Positions 9,881 to 21,585 of a stretch of DNA of 64,000 bases are shown here, in pieces. This DNA is from Euphorbia lathyris (taxonomy: Eukaryota; Streptophyta; Magnoliopsida; Malpighiales; Euphorbiaceae). Location: the NCBI RefSeq assembly GCF_963576675.1, contig NC_088918.1:48455501-48519500 (forward strand), written 5' to 3'. The notes below the pieces were generated by a model that did no database searches, was not told the origin of the DNA, and saw only the letters and a list, made by a program, of their open reading frames with translations. Numbering within the stretch: the first letter of the stretch is position 1; each line of letters begins with the position of its first letter. Made by a program: the position numbers and the translations under genes.

Positions 9881-12869
9881 CTAAAGCCAATTGTTTCTAA
9901 AACTTATCCCAGTAGAAGTTAGATGACGATCATGTACTCTCTGGGTTAAGGGCTTTGTCAACGGATCTGCAACGTTGTCCTCTGTAGGTACTCTTTCTAT
10001 TCTCACATCTCCTCTAGCCACAATCTCTCTTATAATGTGGTATCGCTTAAGGTAATGCTTGGATGCATTATGAGACCGTGGTTTCTTTGCTTGCGCAATG
10101 GCTCCATTGTTATTACAATACAGTGTAATGGGATTTACAATGTCAGGCACCACACCAAGTTCTGTAATGAACTTTCTAATCCAAACCGCTTCCTTTGCTG
10201 CTTCCGCGGCTGCGATATACTCTGACTCGGTCGTAGAGAAAGCTACGCTTCCTTGCTTGGAACTCTTCCAACTGACCGCGCCCCCATTCAAGATAAACAG
10301 GTATCCTGATTGGGATTTAAAATCATTCTCATCTGTGAGATGACTTGCGTCTGAAAATCCTTCTATTTTCAGATCACCTTCTCCGTACACTAGGAACATA
10401 TCTTTAGTTCTTCTTAAGTACTTAAGAATGTTCTTGACGACAATCCAATGCTCGTCTCCCGGATTTCCTTGGTAACGACTCGTTACAGATAACGCGAACG
10501 CTACGTCAGGTCTAGTGCATAGCATAGCATACATAATCGAACCGATTGCGCTGGCGTACGGGACTACAGCCATGCGTCTTTTGTCATCATCGGTTTTAGG
10601 ACATTGATGATTGTTTAACTTTACTCCATGTAGCATGGGTAAGTTACCTCGTTTCGATTCAAGCATGCTAAACCGATTTAGCACCTTTTCAATGTATGTA
10701 GCCTGTGAAAGACCAAGCAGTCTTCTCGATCTATCTCTGTAGATCTTTATACCAAGTATATAAGCTGCTTCACCAAGGTCTTTCATTGAGAAGTTACCAG
10801 ATAACCATACTTTTACCGACTGTAGTAGAGCAATGTCATTTCCCATTAATAATATATCGTCCACATATAGTATGAGAAATGCTATAAAGCTCCCACTTGC
10901 TTTCTTGTAAATTCAAGCTTCTTCGCAATTTTGTTCGAAACCAAATTGTTTTATGGTTTCGTCAAAACGCTTATTCCAGCTTCTCGATGCTTGCTTGAGT
11001 CCATAAATGGATCTCTGAAGTTTGCAAACTTTGTTTGCATCCTTTGATATGAAACCTTCAGGTTGCATCATATATACATCCTTAAGCAGGTTTCCGTTTA
11101 GGAAAGCTGTTTTCACATCCATTTGCCAAATCTCATAATCGTAGTGAGCGGCAATAGCAAGCATGATTCTGATTGATTTGGACATAGCCACAGGAGAGAA
11201 AGTTTCGTCATAATCAATTCCTTGCTTCTGACGATATCCTTTTGCTACTAACCTAGCTTTGTAGGTGCTAACCTTTCCATCCACGTCAGTCTTCTTTTTG
11301 AAGATCCACCTGCACCCAATGGGTTTTATCCCTTCGGGTGGATCAACCAAAGTCCACACTTGGTTAGTATACATGGAATCCATTTCAGAATTCATGGCCT
11401 CAAGCCATGCTTTAGAATCTGGACTAGTAAGAGCCTCTTCATAGTTTTCGGGTTCGTCGTCTAACACGGGAACCTCATTATCATCTCCCACTAGAAAACC
11501 ATATCTAACTGGGAGTTCACGAACTCTTTGTGATCTACGAATAGGTGGCACTAGAGTCTCATCTAATGGGACTACTTCGGGTACCTCAACCGCCTCCGTT
11601 GTTTCAGTCGGTGTTTCTTCTTCTTGAACTTCGTCAAGTTCAATCAGGCTTCCCTTTTGTGTTTCTTCGAGAAACTCTTTCTCTAAGAAGGTTGCGTGCC
11701 TGGATACTATTACTTTCTGATCATTTGGATGATAGAAGTAATATCCCTTAGTTTCCTTAGGGTATCCAATGAAGAAACATTTATCAGATTTCGAATCTAG
11801 TTTGTCGGACGCAATGCGTTTGACAAATGCTGAACAACCCCATACTCTCATAAATGAAAACACGGGTTTCCTACCAACGAACAATTCATATGGTGTGGAA
11901 CTAGCGGATTTAGTTAGTACTCGGTTTAGGGTGAAGAGGGCAGTTTCTAAGGCATAGCCCCAGAACGTCTTTGGAAGTAAGGCCATGCTCATCATGGATC
12001 GTACCATATCTAGTAGGGTACGGTTTCTCCTCTCGGATACACCATTGTGTTGTGGTGTATAGGGAGGTGTCCATTGTAAGCATATCCCACATTCAGTTAG
12101 ATAATTCAAAAAATCATCTGAAAGATATTCGCCACCTCGATCAGATCGAAGCATCTTTATTTTCTTTCCTAATTGATTTTCTACTTCATTCTTGAAGCAT
12201 TTGAATTTCTCAAAAAGCTTCTGATTTGTGCTTCATCAAGTAGATGTAACCATATCGGGTATGGTCATCTATGAAGCTTATGAAGAATCTGAATCCTCCT
12301 CTTGCTTGGACTGACATAGGACCGCATACATCTGAATGAATAAGTCCTAGAGTGTCTGATACACGCTCACCTTTATTGCTAAAGGGTGTCTTTGTCATTT
12401 TACCTTTTAAATATGATTCGCATGTTTCCAATGATTCAGGATCAATTGAATTTATAAGCCCATCTTGATGTAGCTTAAGCATGCGTCTTTTGTTTATATG
12501 GCCTAAACGACAATGCCACAAGTAAGTTGAATTATCTAGCTTATGTCTTTTGGTATCAATTGCGAAAACAGAAATTTTGTCATCTAACACATAAATCCCA
12601 TTTTGTGATATTCCTGAAAAATAGAAGATCGAATCTCTATAAAAATCGCAACGTTTGTCTTTTATTGAAATATGAAAAACCGTCGTCAACAAGGCGGCTA
12701 ATAGAAATAATATTTCTAGATATTCCTGGAATATCCTCAGGCTGTATCCGGTATCAAGTACCAAAAGATTCAGACTGTGAAATTTCAATATAAAACATAC
12801 CAGATGTTGAAGTCCCAGCTTCTTCCCCCTTTTGAGGAAGGCTAGGTACACCAACAGTTTCTTTTCCAA
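9881..12869 (-). pseudogene. Copia A pol: protease remnant, integrase, RT, RNase H
   Basis: In copia order on the minus strand. A protease remnant keeps LDTG near 12,755 but then jumps to sequence far downstream, so most of the protease is deleted compared with copia B. The integrase zinc domain HCRLGHINKRR…CESY has its second-to-last cysteine changed to tyrosine near 12,413. The catalytic core follows (HSDVCGPM, FIDDHTRYG, then PYTPQHNGVSERRNRT). After a frameshift near 12,200 one long frame covers the integrase end and the start of reverse transcriptase (KARLVAKGYRQKQGIDY, QMDVKTAFLNG). A stop at 10,913 interrupts it just before YVDDILLMG. RNase H follows (GFSDASH, STTESEYIAAAEAAKEAVW, EDNVADPLTK) and ends at 9,881. 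Polymerase motifs are intact, but the element cannot make a full polyprotein. Confidence 0.9.
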
Positions 12870-13622
12870 TGCCCGTCTTTACCACAGAAGTGGCACTCTC
12901 CTTTGGGCTTCTTCACTTCATTTCGGTGAGCACAGCCTCCTTGCCTTTATCAAAATGGTTTGGATTGGGAGAGATCCCTTTCCTTTTCCTTGATCCTTCA
13001 ATAGCAAGGGCTAGTATCTCCTTGTTTTCTTTTATAATGGGCTTGATTGACTCGAGCATATGTGCAAGCTCTACAAGAGAGGTTTGCAAGCCACTCATTT
13101 GGTAGTTCATGATGAACTGTGAGTAACTCTCGGGGAGGGACTGAAGAAGTAAGTTTTCACTTAGTTCATGGTCCATCGCATCTCCAATACTAGAAAACTT
13201 GGTGATAAGGCTGATCATCTTGGCATAGTGTGCCATTACAGATGTGCTCACCTGCATCTTGCTTTTATATAACTCCTTTGTTATTTCGAAGCGCTCGCAC
13301 CGAGTTTCATTCACAAATAACTCTTTTAGGTGCTTGACCATGGAATAGGCATCCATATCTGAATGTAGTTGCCTTTTTACTTCCGGTGTCAAGGATGCAA
13401 GTATGATGTCTCCCGTTGATCGTCATCAGATTTATGCTTCAAGTAAGCATAAAATTCTTGGTAGGGAGCATCATCCGTTGGGTAAGGGGGTATCGGTGTA
13501 TCAAGTACATACCCTTTCCTCTCGAACTTCAAAACAATTTTGAGGTTGCGATACCAGTCGGTGAAGTTTGAACCATTCAATTTGTTATCGGTAAGAATGT
13601 TTTGCAGATTGGTGTTAGTCAT
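12850..13622 (-). pseudogene. Copia A gag
   Basis: The start is the ATG at 13,622 (MTNTNLQNILTDNKLNG), a beginning shared with copia B. The capsid region contains FTDWYRNLKIVLKFE and the UBN2/retrotran_gag-type pattern LLQSLPESYSQFIMNYQ. A frameshift near 13,390 splits it. After KKPKGE a complete zinc knuckle CHFCGKDGHWKRNC is readable at about 12,850-12,892, across a second frameshift or stop. Compared with copia B, this copy keeps all zinc ligands. Confidence 0.85.
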
Positions 13623-14922
13623 GATTTTAAGAGTGTGTTTAATTAAACCTGAGAGTGAGAAAGAGTAAACTTATGTCATTCATTTGTTTAAAGTATACCA
13701 ATCTAAAATTATAGGCCTTTTAGTTTATTTTAGATTGCTCCCACTATTTTGCCAAATTAATAGCCCTCCATATTAATTCGAAGAATTTCACAAATCCTTT
13801 AGTGAGCTAGGATCATAACTCCTGAGATTTTGCCTTGAGTTTGCTCAACAAGCTAGTCTCATTCGTTAGGTAGATTCATGTAATCAATCACATCTTTAAT
13901 GTGATTCCTAGGTTATTGGGTTACTAACCACATTAGTAACTAATATGCTATTCGACATTAATCCCAACCATATTGCCCATTAGTTTATGACAACATGAGT
14001 TTGCTCATCCAATTATCATAATCTAATTTAAGTATTACCCCATATTCATGAAAAGTAATTTTCGATAATTCAGGTGTTACCGTAAGACCCCGAGCTTGAG
14101 TTTGCTCAACAACCCAAAGGCCCCTAGTACTGCCGGCTGAATTATAATATTAGGGAGGAGCAACCGATTTTAATAACTTGTTTATTTACTTAACTTTTTA
14201 ATGAGGGATTTTATTTTAGGTCTCATAATCTAACTTAGTCTTGATTTGCTTTAGCATACATCAGACACATACATTCACATACATTGGCGTTATGGACATA
14301 TCATCTAAATTATTCCGTCAAGCCAGAGACGGAATAAAAGGGCAAACCTAAGGAAATACTAACTATTACATATTTCTCTTTAGGTCCTCTGTCTTCTCCA
14401 TGGCGCCTTGAAATTACATATTAATTTCTATACTACTAAAGAAAACTTCAATTGAATTGAAGGGAATTAGATGAGAGGAGAAATTACAATAGATAGTAGA
14501 AAAGCAGGACTCGCAGGCCCTATTTCAAAAATACCAAAAGACTAAAAGAGGGCCCAAATATGTCCATAACTCCAAACATGCATAGACTCAATTAAATAAA
14601 TTTAATTGGTTGATTACATAACTATTTTATGTAATATTTAGGTTAATCACATTAACTTATTAAATTAACTTTCATCCAATTTTACTTCTAATAGTTTCGT
14701 ATCTTTATATTAATCCTTAGATTAATATAACTATACAAAACGTCAATTATGCACGTCCCAATTATTTTGATTTCAACTCATTTAACATTTTGATTTACAA
14801 ATTGGTAAAACAAGCTTTTAAACAAATTTTCATTCGATAATCAAAACAGAAAACTATCAATTTTTGAAACATATATATTCAAATATATATAAAAATCGAT
14901 TTTAAACAATTTAAAATTCAAG
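13623..14922. other. Copia A leader, AT-rich part
   Basis: Untranslated leader between gag and the hairpin cluster. It matches the leader of copia B (33,050-33,678) in segments such as the GAGTTTGCTCAAC repeats at about 13,845 and 14,095. No gene seen. Confidence 0.7.
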
Positions 14923-15102
14923 TGGGTCTCGGGCCGGGCCCGAGGGTGGGCTACTGCCGATTGGCAGCAGCCCTAGGATGGCTGAACCGCCGCTGCCTTG
15001 CGGCAGCGGCGGCCAGGCGCCGCACGCGGTTGCTGCCGCGAGGCAGCAGCCGCGCGACAGCGGCCAGTCGCGCCGCGAGGCGCGACTCGAGCTGCTGTCG
15101 CA
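14923..15102. repeat. GC-rich hairpin cluster in copia A leader
   Basis: A 180-bp island of very high GC in an AT-rich leader. Stem-loops visible on the plus strand: CCGCCGCTGCC-TTGC-GGCAGCGGCGG, GCTGCC-GCGA-GGCAGC and GTCGCGCC-GCGA-GGCGCGAC. Copia B has a cluster of the same design at the same relative place. Confidence 0.85.
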
Positions 15103-15453
15103 ATTTTTTTTTATAATAATTTTAAATATATATATATCAGTTCTAAAACAGTTTTAAAACGATTTTCAGAAAATAGGAAAAACTACTATAGATTTCCGTT
15201 TTATCTTTAGAATTAATAAAACTGATTTTATCAATCTAACTATAAAACTAATAGGTTTTGTTATGATGATTATCAACCAAAATAATTAGGAACATGCGCA
15301 TAATCTATTTTAATTAACAATTAATTAAAACTTATTTATCTTTAGAATTAATTAATCAAAACAATTTGTTAATTAATCCTAACTATAAATATTTATTCAA
15401 TCCTATTGAAAAACTTCTAAATTTTCATATATGAAATAACGGATTTAACGATG
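15103..15453. other. Copia A leader between hairpins and primer site
   Basis: AT-rich untranslated sequence; nothing recognisable apart from short TA runs. Confidence 0.6.
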
Positions 15454-15465
15454 GCTCTGGTACCA
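15454..15465 (-). promoter_or_regulatory. Copia A primer binding site
   Basis: The minus strand reads TGGTACCAGAGC, one base from TGGTATCAGAGC, the complement of the initiator tRNA-Met 3' end. It lies 1 bp from the 5' LTR. Confidence 0.85.
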
Positions 15466-15466
15466 C

Positions 15467-17322
15467 TGTTGAAAATTAGGCTAAGGTATAGCAGCGGAAA
15501 TATAAAAATTTTAACCTATTTCCATTAACCATAGGATCCGTTAATCGTTATTTCATATAAAGAGGGATAAGAAGAATTACCTTTTGATGATCAATCTACC
15601 GTTGTTAATGAAGTACCCACAACTCTTCTCCGAGTTCCCAAGCACGAAATAAAACACGGGAAGATTAAGTTAGAATCAACCATTGAATAGCAACCAAAAT
15701 AGATTGCCTCTAATTAATCAACACAAGATCAAGGATAAAAGAAATAGATGAAATCAATTGATCAGAAGGAAGCCGTAGAAAATCTCGTCCTCGAACTGGG
15801 GGTCGAAAATTCTCTTTCTTTCTTTCTTTAGGGTAGGTTTCGAAAATCACTAGCCTTGGATTAGGGTTGAAGGATTTCGAAAATCACATACGTATTTATA
15901 ATCTCTTGTATCTAATCCCTAGTTAGATAGAATTAGGTTACTGAATAGGAATTCAATTCGGAATAGAATTCCTAATTATTATCTCATTATATATCTAACA
16001 TATTAAGGATAATAATAATAACCTTATTGGATAATAATAGGAGTATTATAATCTAACTAAAACTCCTAACTTATTTATCTCTTAATTAATTTAATTCATA
16101 ATCCTAATCTAATTAGGATTGATTAAAAATCAAATTAATTATTCATGTACCATACATGAATTTCGACTCCCCTATGGTCCATGGGCCTCATTGGGCTCAA
16201 TTGGGCTTCCATCAATTAATTAACATCTATCTCTCTTTTAGGTTCCAAGTCTTATGTGTGACCCATTAGGTTCCTATTACTACTGGCCGTATGCAACTAT
16301 TAAATTAATTTTCAAAGAATTATATTTAATCTTTGCATAACGGAATGATGTACAGAGTATGTGATTAGCAAGTCCGTAATCATTCCCCCAGAGCCATAAG
16401 AAGACAGGTTGATTCTGTCGTTAACCTTTCCGTATTAGTTACAGTATAATTCGATCCTTTATCAACTACATCCTTGAACTGAATCTTATGACTATGGATG
16501 ATGTCAAGTCACATATAGCGAGACGTTCATTTTACTTGTATAGGCCGAGTCAACTCAAATAGATAGGTTAAGTGAAATCTGTATTTCAAGTCTTAAGCTA
16601 TCACCTTGCAAGGATTTAGAGTCGAGTCTTCCACAAGAGATCCTTGGATGTATCTCCCATTTATCGGGAGTGATAAATGCTCAATTCAATATATAACGAT
16701 CCCGCAATCACTTCTTGTGATACCCAACGTCTACTGTTCACACCCTAGAGTCATCTCTGTTAAGGATCGTGTTACACCAGAGTCAAAGCGTCACATTCCG
16801 TAATCCAGAATACCAATTAATATTCCTTTGAGTCTGAGGATTAGTTATACCTATTAATACTAATGAGATGAACATGTGACAAAGATGAATCTACCCATCC
16901 TGTTATCTCAAATCGGATCCCCAATCCTAATGAACTCCCTTTCATTGGATCCACGTAACTGTCCAGATATCTGTATATATGAAGCTTGTGAGATCAGCTT
17001 TCTGTCGGACAGAAGACATTGTTACATGCAAGTCTCAACAGTGATATGTCAATCCTGGGCATATCACTTGACTTGGGGTGGTTTTAAGTTTATTAGTTTA
17101 TCATAAAGTTTAGTCTCACTTCATGCTTGTATGAACACTTTATGATCACTTTAAACAAATTTACGGATTTCCTTTTATTAGACTTTATTTAGTGCTTAAA
17201 AGGGATTGCCTTTATATAGTTATAAAACATATATCTCATTAAAACAAATGATATAAAGAACACTTCATTTACATTAAGTTTGTATCCTAGAACAATTGTC
17301 TATAGGACACTAAACCCCAACA
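15467..17322 (-). repeat. Copia A 5' LTR
   Basis: 1,856 bp, TGTTGAAAAT…CCCCAACA in plus orientation, uninterrupted. It has the same length as the copia B LTR and shares its RNA 5' end (TGTTGGGGTTTAGTGTCC on the minus strand). Confidence 0.93.
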
Positions 17323-17327
17323 TGGTT
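17323..17327. repeat. Target site duplication of copia A, right copy
   Basis: TGGTT, identical to 114-118. Confidence 0.9.
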
Positions 17328-17541
17328 TCCATCTTGGAAACCTTTACTCCCTTCTTCATGGGGGCCGAAGAACTGGCTTCTTCCCCCTCCCTGGAAAGGG
17401 GATTAAGTGTTTCTGCCGTGACAACCAGAGTTGCAGCTAGTGGAGGCACCGAAAGATTCTAAGGTTTCATTTGGGTTTCTTTGAGACCCAAAGTCTTCTC
17501 AGAATCCTCCACAGACGACTCAACAGAATGACTTCGACTCA
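17328..17541 (-). pseudogene. Start of Tat antisense ORF
   Basis: ATG at 17,541 (MSRSHSVESSVEDSE…), then one in-frame TAG at about 17,460, then GEEASSSAPMKKG and KVSKMET up to the copia insertion. The second Tat element has MEASSSTPTRKKG at the equivalent place (50,690), which identifies this as the N-terminal part of the same antisense accessory gene. It points away from the 3' LTR at 17,862, as in the complete element. Function unknown. Confidence 0.7.
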
Positions 17542-17861
17542 TATTCAAGGATGAATTACTAAAAAATTGTCAAATAAAGAGAACTTACATGAAAAGGAAA
17601 ATGTCGAAGGGAGTTGAAGTCTAAGGCAAAGTGAGGAATTCTGGAAATGAAACTAAAGAAGATGAAGTAGAAATTCCAAAAGGGGAAAGTTCCGCCCTTA
17701 CAAAAGAAAGGTCGTTGGCACCTAGGGGATTGGGACCAATGTGCCACCTGTCTTCTCCTAAACAGCAAGAAAAATCATGCCAATACAGTGCAATAAAAGC
17801 GTGAGCTTGCCTTGAAGATGAATAGCCCTAAAGGACTTGAATGTCATTTTAAGGGGGCTTC
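17542..17861 (+). other. 3' end region of Tat relic with polypurine tract
   Basis: Untranslated on the plus strand. It ends in AAGGGGGCTTC directly before the LTR, the polypurine tract; the second Tat element has AGGGGGGGCTTG at the same place on its strand. Confidence 0.7.
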
Positions 17862-18410
17862 TGATAATATCTGCATGTTATCTCTAGGGGAAAATAGTAA
17901 AAATCCACGGATAAAATGACATATTCGTACAAAGCATGGCCACGTGGAAAAAACCAGATATGCAAGGATAAGGCATAAGACTGGATACGCCAGTTCAGGC
18001 CGGATACGCTACTTGAGACCAAATGCGCCAACTGAGGCCGGATACGCTGATTAAGGCCGATATGCCATTATAACCGTAGTAAAGCAGTTTTCTAGAACTT
18101 CAAGAATCGGTGTCATTAATGGTTCATTAATCACACTAACGGACAAACATGGAGAATGCACAATAAATACATTAAAAAGCACTAAATCCTAGAGTGTTCA
18201 TATACTACAACATTTATTGAAGATGATTACATAATCTAGTATAAATACACCAATCCCAATGAGTATTAGGTATGCTTTCTTGCTTTACCAAAGTGCTTTT
18301 GAGATTATTCTTAGTATCGATACTGACTTTGGCATCAGAGTGTCTCCCGCCGAACCCAACGGCACCTCACAGGGAAGGGCTCCGATGAGAAGTTTATTTG
18401 ACTGTTATCA
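17862..18410 (+). repeat. 3' LTR of Tat relic
   Basis: 549 bp from TGATAATATC to GACTGTTATCA. Near its end it has CCAACGGCACCTCACAGGG, matching CCAACGGCGCCCCCCACAGGG in the complete Tat LTRs (minus strand). Its 5' partner must lie left of the window. The following 5 bp GTATT should be one copy of the target duplication. Confidence 0.82.
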
Positions 18411-18938
18411 GTATTCTAATGGGATTAGAATTATATTTATATTAGATATAGATAATATTAACAAATCCTTTTATTTATCTAAATTAGAAAACCTAATGGG
18501 ATTAGAAATCTAATTAACTAAACCTAATGGAATTAGGATTAGGAAAATCAAAACACTATATATAATCCCCCTACAATATAGAATTCGGTCAAGGCAATTT
18601 TAGAGAAGAAAAATTCTTCCCGGCCCTCATTCGATAAATTACTTTTCTCGTTCCATTCGTTTCTTAGTTCGTGTGGATACTGTTAGAGGCAATCCACACT
18701 TGGTTGCTTTAATTGGTTGGTTACTAACGTTTTAGTTTCGTTTTTATTTGTGTTCGTGATTGACAGTTGATTTTTTCATGGGCACTTCGTTTGCAACTGT
18801 AGATATTTTGTCAATAAAAGTACACATGTTTAATCCCTCTTTATATGAAATAACGATTAACGGATCTTGAGAAAGGAAAATATATAAAATAGATAAAATT
18901 TTATAATTTCGCTACGTAGGCTTGTCTATTTTCCTTCA
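18411..18938 (+). repeat. 3' part of a copia LTR, split by the Tat relic
   Basis: It ends ATGAAATAACGATTAACGG…CTATTTTCCTTCA, as in copia B LTRs (29,914-30,000). No primer site follows (the next bases are GGCTTTTCCAAAG), so this is a 3' LTR or a solo LTR. Confidence 0.8.
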
Positions 18939-18949
18939 GGCTTTTCCAA

Positions 18950-20423
18950 AGAATTTATTTCAATATCATCTGTTCGGGGATGTTTTCCCAAGAATTCGGA
19001 GTTCGAGGACAAATGGATCTGAGTTCTTTTCAGGCGACGATTTTGGATTATAAGCTTTTCCTTACTCATTTGCTCCATGCTCATCATCTCTTCGGTGTCA
19101 GATACAACCGAATCTGAACAGGAGGATAAGATTTTGGCATGAGAAGAAGTCTTTTTGGAGCACTTTGCTTTGATTACAGTTGGAAAAATTCCCCTAGAAC
19201 ATTCACCTTGACCTTTAAGTGAAATTTGAACAGTATGAGCAGCTTTGGGAGATGAATTTACTGAAATAACTTGATAAGTTTCTGCAACTTTTCCTCTAGC
19301 AGAATGGGGGTATCACCAAAATTTCCCAGAGAATGGGTGTGTCATCATTCAAATTGACTAAAGGAGTTGATGACGTTGTAGGGAGAGTCTGAGCAGATAT
19401 GATAGCCTTTGAAGGAAGAGGCGGTGAAGTGGGGACTTTGTTGTTATCCTTTGCATTACCAACATTCAGTGAAGTCTCACATTTAGTGTTTGTTACATTC
19501 GGAGTAACTTTGGCAGATGTGTTTGCTCCTTTGGCAACCACTTGGCCAGTTAAGAGATTTGTTGCTGCTTGTTGGGCATTTAGTTTCTTCAGAGGAGCTA
19601 CGATTTGATCACTAAGAGACATTAGGTTAGAATTACCTGCATAAAGCAAAAAGAACATAAATCAAAAGAATGAAAAAAAAATCACCTTCTACTGATTCGA
19701 ATCTTTTAGATCCAGATATGCGATTCCTTTCGTTTTGCTGAAAAAGCATATGTATCCAGTAGCACAGATAACCTTTATCATGTCTTGATAGTCCCATTTA
19801 AGTGTATAGGCTTCAATCATTTCGGCCCCTATCTCTTCTTCGACATCTAATGCTTTAGCTGGTTTCCAGGAGGATTTAATGGTAGGAGTTTCGTTGCATT
19901 TCATGGCGAAAGGAAAGCCCCGAACATAAGGATAGTTCTAGTCAACTCCATTTGGCTCTACCCAGAACCATTATGGTTTAAAATCCTTTACACTCTGTAC
20001 CTTATTTTTCAAGAACGGTCATCGACGGAAGGAAAGCATAAAATAAACCATATATTCGTTCGTCTTCTTGGTAGGACGCCAATAGTGCCGAAATAGCGGT
20101 CCGATCAGCTCAACACTTAAGTCCTCATAGACTTTGTTAAAGCTAGGAAGCTCAAGCCAAGCGTTATGAGAGATTTGACAGGGACATAAGGAAAATTCGT
20201 TCAAAACATCTACTACACCATCAGGCAGAGGAAATCCCATCTCCCAATTTAAGCATTGAGTAAATATACCTGATTTTGTTGAAGAGAGGGGAAGATTGGC
20301 TCTTTCATTGTTCTAAGGAAAGGAGACCGTCATTCTCCGAAGCCAGGCATGTTGCTCCTCAACTAGTCTAAGGCGTTCAATGGTTGAAATAGAAGGTTAG
20401 TCAGGACCCCTACGATTCATCCT
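18950..20423 (-). pseudogene. Decayed Tat-type antisense ORF (putative gypsy-type transposon domain)
   Basis: Minus-strand gene relic in several frames. From the start side: MNRRG at 20,423, then a block MGFPLPDGVVDVLNEFSLCP (20,240) matching RLPLPKVMGDILDFFGITVS of the complete Tat antisense gene, which is the hallmark of the putative gypsy-type transposon family. A second block follows (WKPAKALDVEEEIGAEMI, 19,860), then a Ser/Thr/Lys-rich C-terminal part (19,658-18,975) with long polar stretches. A plausible intron with GT…AG ends lies at about 19,640-19,684. At least four stops are present. It is bracketed by copia LTR pieces and no LTR of its own is left. It could be a second Tat relic or a captured copy. 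Confidence 0.6.
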
Positions 20424-20467
20424 ATGAGGCTTCGCAACCTTTTTAGGCTTTGTAGAGGAGGGGGCGA

Positions 20468-20741
20468 TGTTGTGTTTTATGTCCTATAAACAATTGTTTT
20501 AGGATATAAATACTTGTAAATGAATTGTTCTTTGAATCATTTCGTTTTAATAAAGATATAGTATGTTTAACTATATATATAAAGACAATCATCTTTTATT
20601 AAGAACTAACTAAAGTTAAATAAAAGGAAATCTCATAGTTTATTTAAGGTGATTATGAAGTGTTCATACAAGCATGAAGTGAGACTAAACTTTATAATAA
20701 ACCAATAAACTTAAAACCACTCCAAGTCAAGTAATATGTTT
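20468..20741 (+). repeat. 5' part of a copia LTR, truncated
   Basis: TGTTGTGTTTTATGTCCTAT… parallels the first 290 bp of the copia B LTR (28,145 onward), with the shared CATACAAGCATGAAGTGAGAC, and stops at AGTAATATGTTT. It is more diverged than copia A or B. Confidence 0.8.
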
Positions 20742-20750
20742 AAGGGGTTA

Positions 20751-20863
20751 TGTAACATCCGTAATTTTATAGAAGTGTTTTATAAAATAAAATTTTAGTA
20801 TATATATTACAATTATAGTATTTTATAAATTTTTATTACATGGACCTGTTTACATTTCTATTA

Positions 20864-20913
<50 letters not shown>

Positions 20914-21014
20914 TAAAGTGGATCCATTTTAATTTAATTTAATTTAATTATTATTATTATTGTTATTGTTATTATTATTCATAAAGTGGATCCATTTTAA
21001 TTTAATTTAATTTA

Positions 21015-21047
<33 letters not shown>

Positions 21048-21152
21048 ACAAAAAATGAGAAGGGGCGGATGAAAAGAATAGGTTTGGGCAGAACAAAACG
21101 CCTCCTCTTTCTCAGTTTGTGCAACATTTGAGTTCTTTCCCTTTTAATTTAA
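20751..21152 (+). mobile_element. Tekay-like gypsy LTR, piece 1
   Basis: It starts TGTAACATCCGTAATTTT, close to TGTAATAACCTTAATTTT of the Tekay element at 37,612. Continuations lie at 27,352-28,144 and 48,364-49,051 after the Helitron and copia B insertions. The far end was not reached, so it is unknown whether this is a solo LTR. Confidence 0.6.
20862..21047. repeat. ATT microsatellite within a duplicated 70-bp segment
   Basis: (ATT)n runs alternate twice with CATAAAGTGGATCCATTTTAA-type spacers followed by (TTTAA)n, a local tandem duplication. Confidence 0.85.
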
Positions 21153-21567
21153 CTAGTCGAAAACCCGTGCGGCACATAATATGAAACTTTTTACATAATT
21201 TAGATGAATAAATAAATTGATATATTTACTTTTAAGTAATTTTATATCATGCTATGATTTTTTTTATATTATAATTGATATATATTTTTTTATTGATAAT
21301 TCAAATTAAATTAAATTAATTTTGAAAATAATTGTTTAATTTTCTTATCGAATTTTAATTAAAGGTGAATGATTTATTTATTTTTAAAAAATTCAATGAT
21401 TTGTATTTTTTAGCAATTTTAATACATTTTCATATTTTTTTATAACTGGAATTCTGTGAAACAATAATGATAAAATAGGAGATTAATTAATAAATATATT
21501 AGAATATAATGAAAAACCAAAAATTGAATTAAACTGTAACTAAAATTAAATATTATATTTACGATAT

Positions 21568-21585
21568 AAAAGAATTACAATCTAT
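21568..21585. repeat. Target site duplication of SINE-like copy, left
   Basis: AAAAGAATTACAATCTAT, an 18-bp perfect match to 25,183-25,200. Confidence 0.85.

Larger units (their letters stand above)
119..17322 (-). mobile_element. Ty1/copia LTR retrotransposon A (interrupted)
   Basis: This is a copia element transcribed on the minus strand. The right LTR (15,467-17,322) is its 5' LTR and the left one (119-243 plus 8,130-9,866) its 3' LTR. Both start TGTTG and end CAACA in plus orientation, and perfect TGGTT duplications flank the element. The internal region 9,867-15,466 runs from an initiator-Met type primer site through gag, a damaged protease, integrase, reverse transcriptase and RNase H to a purine-rich tract. 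By eye the two LTRs differ at about twenty positions over the last 1.4 kb, so the insertion is fairly recent. Frameshifts in gag and pol and one stop before the YVDD box make it inactive. The lineage within copia was not settled. Confidence 0.93.
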
